Assembly (NCBI GenBank): GCA_017853235.1
Contig: JAFMJX010000014.1
Coordinates: 1 to 18,610 of the forward strand
Source of the DNA: Chitinophagaceae bacterium
Lineage (GTDB): Bacteria; Bacteroidota; Bacteroidia; Chitinophagales; Chitinophagaceae
Direction of reading: 5' to 3'
DNA length: 18,610 nt
Below, piece by piece: positions 15,708-18,610 of the stretch (position 1 is its first letter; each line of letters opens with the position of its first letter). The notes below the pieces were generated by a model. That model was given only the letters and a program-made list of their open reading frames with translations. It was not told the origin of the DNA and made no database searches. Both the position numbers and the translations under genes were made by a program.

Positions 15708-15732
15708 GCTTAAAATGAGGCCCATTTTTAGC
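15708..15732. promoter_or_regulatory. Inverted pair (copies B and C) of the GCYTAAAATGRGG motif upstream of araC
   Basis: Arms GCTTAAAATG (15708-15717) and CATTTTTAGC (15723-15732) pair at 9 of 10 positions around AGGCC. Each arm resembles copy A at 15628-15640. The dyad lies 40-64 bp upstream of the araC -7 element, a usual position for a regulator site. Confidence 0.4.
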
Positions 15733-15771
15733 ATGATTTTGAACAATTTAATCGCTTTAATGTTTATACAT

Positions 15772-15779
15772 TAATTTTG
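15772..15779 (+). promoter_or_regulatory. -7 promoter element before the AraC-family gene
   Basis: TAATTTTG matches TAnnTTTG exactly and ends 7 nt before the ATG at 15787, predicting a leaderless or nearly leaderless transcript. Confidence 0.5.
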
Positions 15780-15786
15780 TACCTCA

Positions 15787-16710
15787 ATGTCAAAAGCGCA
15801 AGAAATATTAATGCAGTCAAAATCGCCCCTCGGCTGGAACGGGATGGAGGTTTTGTATGACAAGGAACAACACATTCCTGGGTCCACGCAATACCATATT
15901 CGTCGCTATTATGCGCAGGATAGTTGGGCTGCTGAGGATACAGGTATGTTTATTTACCATTTTAATGCTGCTAGTCCCAAGGAGAATTACTTAGAGCTTC
16001 GCTTTTGTATTTCGGGCAATAGATATTGCGAGAATAAAACATGTGGAAGTTGCCAACAAATTCCGACAACAGATTGTGCAGGTCCTATTCGAACAGTGGA
16101 TGTTTTTTCATTCCATTTTACTTCTACTTTTTTATATCAATTTTTACATCATGTCAAGTTGACTAATAAAAAAGACGAATTACTAGCCTTTAAACATCCT
16201 GAACCATTTGCAAAAATTTTCCCACTCAGCCGTAAAAAAAGAGTGAGTTTGGATGCTCTACTCAATCACAGTTACACGGGATCACTTGAAAATATTTTTG
16301 TGAATGCTAAAATTCATGAGCTTTTGTTATATAGTTTAGAAAGTGTCGTAGAAGAAAAAGAAGAAGTGTTTACTTGTAAATTTTTGGCTGATGATAGAGG
16401 TGTAGAAAGTATTTATCAAGCTAGAGAATTTTTATTGCAACATATTGGAGATCCTATTACTATCAAGGAGTTGAGCAGAAAAGTAGCTATGAATGAGTGT
16501 TATTTGAAAAAAGGGTTTAAGGAGGTTTTTGGCACTACAATTTTTGATTTTTATCAACAACAACGTATGGAACATGCTAAATATTTGTTGTATCAAAAAT
16601 CATTAAGTGTGACTGATGTCTCAGCCTTATTAGGATATTCCTCTATATCACATTTTTCTGCCGCCTTCAAAAAGCATACAGGGTTGAAGCCTTGTGAGTT
16701 ATTGAATTAG
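15787..16710 (+). CDS. AraC-family transcriptional regulator with N-terminal cysteine cluster
   Basis: This 307-residue cytosolic DNA-binding protein has an AraC-type double helix-turn-helix at about residues 205-305. It includes ITIKELSRKVAMNECYLKKGFKEVFGTTIFDFYQQQRMEHAKYLL and the second-HTH signature VTDVSALLGYSSISHFSAAFKKHTGLKP. The N-terminal sensor region (1-190) is not a standard cupin sequence that I recognise. It holds five cysteines in 24 residues: C74, C81, C86, C89 and C97 (RFCISGNRYCENKTCGSCQ...DCAG). These could bind a metal or sense redox state. The gene is divergent from gyrB across 259 bp and precedes a lipoprotein amidohydrolase by 52 nt on the same strand, its most obvious possible target. 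Start ATG 15787 follows a -7 element by 7 nt. Confidence 0.88.
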   Translation: MSKAQEILMQSKSPLGWNGMEVLYDKEQHIPGSTQYHIRRYYAQDSWAAEDTGMFIYHFNAASPKENYLELRFCISGNRYCENKTCGSCQQIPTTDCAGPIRTVDVFSFHFTSTFLYQFLHHVKLTNKKDELLAFKHPEPFAKIFPLSRKKRVSLDALLNHSYTGSLENIFVNAKIHELLLYSLESVVEEKEEVFTCKFLADDRGVESIYQAREFLLQHIGDPITIKELSRKVAMNECYLKKGFKEVFGTTIFDFYQQQRMEHAKYLLYQKSLSVTDVSALLGYSSISHFSAAFKKHTGLKPCELLN

Positions 16711-16762
16711 TTCCTCATTTTTCCTTTTTTATTCCTTACTTTTATTTTCTAAATTAACCAGT

Positions 16763-18388
16763 ATGCGTGTCATTTATGCATTATTAGCAATCGTATTATT
16801 TAGTTCTTGTATACATCAAAGAGTAGATTTAATTGTACATCACGCTCAAATTTACACAGTTGACAAAAATTTTTCAGTAGCGGAAGCTATGGCTGTACAG
16901 GATGGTAAAATTGTAGCAATTGGTGCCAATGATGATATCTTAAAAGAGTATACATCAGACAGTTTAGTGAATGCGCACGGACAAGCGGTGTACCCTGGAT
17001 TTATTGATGCACATGCTCATTTTGTAGGTTATGGACAATCCTTGTATGCAGTGGATTTAATGTTTGCAGCATCATGGGAGGAAGTATTGCAACGTGTACA
17101 AGATTTTGCAGTAAAACATCCAGGTAAATCTTGGATTCGTGGAAGAGGTTGGGATCAAAACCGTTTTCCTGGTAAAGCATTTCCAACAAATGAACAATTA
17201 AATGCATTATTTCCTGATCGACCAGTTATTTTAGAAAGAGTGGATGGTCATGCATCTATTGCAAATGAATTTGCTTTAAATCTGGCTCAAGTAAAACCAG
17301 GACAAACTTTGGAAGGTGGACAATTCACTATGGCTCAAAATAAATTAACAGGTTTATTAATTGATAATGCGGTAGGTGTTGTAGAACGTGTCATTCCGGC
17401 ACCTACACAATCTGATTACAAAGATTGGTTAACTGCAGCGCAACAAAATTGCTTTGCTACTGGGTTGACGACCATTACCGATTGCGGATTAAGTCCTGAT
17501 GAAGTAGATAAAATTGACGCCCTACAAAAATCTTCAGATTTAAAAATGCGTTTATATGTCATGTTAAGTGATAAACCCACAACCTATACTTCCTCCTATT
17601 TTACCAATGGAGGTTATGTGACAGATCGATTGGTGGTAAAGGGTATAAAAGTGTATGGTGATGGTGCGTTGGGATCAAGGGGTGCTTGTTTGTTACAGCC
17701 TTATTCTGATAAAAAGGATTGGACCGGTTTTTTATTGAGCAGTCCAGCGCATTTTGATAGCCTTGCTGCAAAATTAATTCAAACAGATTTTCAAATGTGT
17801 ACACATGCTATTGGAGATAGCGCCAATAGAACCATCTTGAAATTGTATGCCAAGTATTTGAAAGGGAAAAATGACAAACGATGGAGAATTGAACATGCCC
17901 AAATTTTGAATAAAGATGATTTTCATTTTTTTGGAGAACACTCCATCATACCTTCTGTACAACCAACGCATGCGACAAGCGATATGTATTGGGCTGGTGA
18001 AAGATTGGGTGCAGAAAGATTGCAAGGTGGCTATGCTTATCAACAATTATTAAAAGAAAATGATTGGTTGCCTTTAGGCACTGATTTTCCTGTTGAAGAA
18101 ATCAATCCTTTTAAAACTTTTTTAGCTGCTGTGGCACGTAAAGATGCTAAGGGATACCCTGCAGATGGTTTTCAAAAGGAAAACGCATTAACGCGTGAGC
18201 AAACCATTCGTGGGATGACCATTTGGGCCGCCAAATCGAACCGTATGGAAAAACAAGTGGGGTCCATTGAAGTAGGAAAGAAAGCGGACTTTATTTTACT
18301 TGATAAAGATTTAATGAAAGTGCCTGAGGATAGTATATTGCACGTGAAAGTGTTAAAGACTTATTTGAACGGAGAGAGAGTACATTAG
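16763..18388 (+). CDS. Lipoprotein amidohydrolase, YtcJ-like (amidohydrolase family 3)
   Basis: This 541-residue metal-dependent hydrolase is predicted to be membrane-anchored. The signal MRVIYALLAIVLFSSC has a lipobox ending at C16, so the mature enzyme should be acylated and extracytoplasmic. The N-terminal beta-sandwich (ADLIxxxAxIYTVD-like, residues 21-75) leads into a TIM barrel with metal ligands H84 and H86 (GFIDAHAHF), H348 (THAIGD), H378 (RIEHAQ) and D441 (GTDFPVE). KVYGDGALGSRGACL (296-310) is a strong YtcJ-family signature. The C-terminus VGSIEVGKKADFILLD closes the sandwich. Relatives hydrolyse N-substituted formamides or amides; the substrate here is unknown. It follows the AraC-family gene by 52 nt and may be regulated by it. 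The last base of its stop codon is the first base of the 99-bp tandem repeat. Confidence 0.9.
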   Translation: MRVIYALLAIVLFSSCIHQRVDLIVHHAQIYTVDKNFSVAEAMAVQDGKIVAIGANDDILKEYTSDSLVNAHGQAVYPGFIDAHAHFVGYGQSLYAVDLMFAASWEEVLQRVQDFAVKHPGKSWIRGRGWDQNRFPGKAFPTNEQLNALFPDRPVILERVDGHASIANEFALNLAQVKPGQTLEGGQFTMAQNKLTGLLIDNAVGVVERVIPAPTQSDYKDWLTAAQQNCFATGLTTITDCGLSPDEVDKIDALQKSSDLKMRLYVMLSDKPTTYTSSYFTNGGYVTDRLVVKGIKVYGDGALGSRGACLLQPYSDKKDWTGFLLSSPAHFDSLAAKLIQTDFQMCTHAIGDSANRTILKLYAKYLKGKNDKRWRIEHAQILNKDDFHFFGEHSIIPSVQPTHATSDMYWAGERLGAERLQGGYAYQQLLKENDWLPLGTDFPVEEINPFKTFLAAVARKDAKGYPADGFQKENALTREQTIRGMTIWAAKSNRMEKQVGSIEVGKKADFILLDKDLMKVPEDSILHVKVLKTYLNGERVH

Positions 18389-18610
18389 TTCAAAATAGTA
18401 ATTTATTCTCTTTAATAATATTCATGTTAAAATAAACAAGAGAATAAACATCTATTTCTCACTCTCCATCGCTTTGCTCAAAGTTCGTTCAAAATAGTAA
18501 TTTATTCTCTTTAATAATATTCATGTTAAAATAAACAAGAGAATAAACATCTATTTCTCACTCTCCATCGCTTTGCTCAAAGTTCGTTCAAAATAGTAAT
18601 TTATTCTCTT
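18388..18610. repeat. 99-bp perfect tandem repeat (2.25 copies, cut by the window end)
   Basis: Units lie at 18388-18486 and 18487-18585, with a third starting at 18586 and cut after 25 bases. The two full units are identical. Each contains an imperfect long inverted repeat and a short CTTTG-CT-CAAAG dyad. The unit length is a multiple of three, but all six frames contain stops, so no long ORF crosses the array. The first unit begins at the last base of the amidohydrolase stop codon. No spacers are present, so it is not a CRISPR array. It may be a real array or an assembly effect at a contig end. Confidence 0.9.
18393..18457. other. Long hairpin potential inside each 99-bp unit
   Basis: TTTATTCTCTT (18402-18412) and AAGAGAATAAA (18438-18448) are perfect 11-bp inverted copies around a 25-nt loop. 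Outside a 3x3 internal loop, AAATAG (18393-18398) pairs with CTATTT (18452-18457). This gives 17 bp in total. The same structure recurs at +99. It could act as the amidohydrolase terminator, but no clean U-tract follows the stem. Confidence 0.6.

Noticed and set aside
18405..18432. dif-like XerC/XerD site in the 99-bp unit (TCATGTTAAAA resembles the E. coli XerD arm TTATGTTAAAT at 9 of 11 positions)
   Set aside because: The other arm (ATTCTCTTTAA) shows little similarity to XerC arms or symmetry with the first, and the DNA is very AT-rich. It would need a GC-skew analysis and a search for a unique site elsewhere.
18388..18610. CRISPR array or integron attC array
   Set aside because: The repeats are directly adjacent with no spacers, and neither strand has paired RYYYAAC/GTTRRRY core sites.

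Overview
The window looks like chromosomal DNA of a Bacteroidota bacterium, most likely of the Chitinophagaceae type. Several things support this. The DNA is AT-rich and most genes lack Shine-Dalgarno sequences. Starts are repeatedly preceded by the Bacteroidota -7 promoter element TAnnTTTG. The glycyl-tRNA synthetase is the single-chain (alpha2) type. A large secreted subtilase ends in a type IX secretion (T9SS) sorting domain. The genus is inference; no 16S gene is present.

Layout. Positions 1-2101 (minus strand) hold a Wzx/MATE-like flippase with a TTG start, a free methionine-(R)-sulfoxide reductase and tRNA-Leu(UAG) with its own promoter. Positions 2133-4504 (plus) hold a translation-quality and housecleaning cluster: D-aminoacyl-tRNA deacylase, a MazG-like NTP pyrophosphohydrolase and glycyl-tRNA synthetase, closed by a bidirectional terminator. 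Positions 4549-9096 (minus) hold a ferredoxin-NADP-reductase-like flavoprotein downstream of the 1259-residue secreted subtilase. Positions 9229-13137 (plus) hold a small lipoprotein and the transcription-repair coupling factor Mfd, again closed by a bidirectional terminator. Positions 13224-15527 (minus) hold gyrB and a 68-residue small protein. A 259-bp divergent intergenic region (15528-15786) follows. Positions 15787-18388 (plus) hold an AraC-family regulator with a cysteine cluster and a lipoprotein amidohydrolase of the YtcJ type. The window ends inside a perfect 99-bp tandem repeat (18388-18610).

Most genes are core housekeeping: translation fidelity, nucleotide sanitation, DNA topology, repair and redox. 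The parts that ordinary annotation does not explain are non-coding. First, the gyrB/araC intergenic region carries a near-perfect 26-bp palindrome abutting the gyrB -7 element, three copies of a GCYTAAAATGRGG-like motif and a 13-bp phased repeat. Second, the terminal 99-bp repeat can form a long hairpin, and its minus strand encodes a protein-like C-terminal peptide. Third, -7 elements lie only 6-11 nt from several start codons, which suggests leaderless or near-leaderless mRNAs. I found no defence system, CRISPR array, transposase or prophage.
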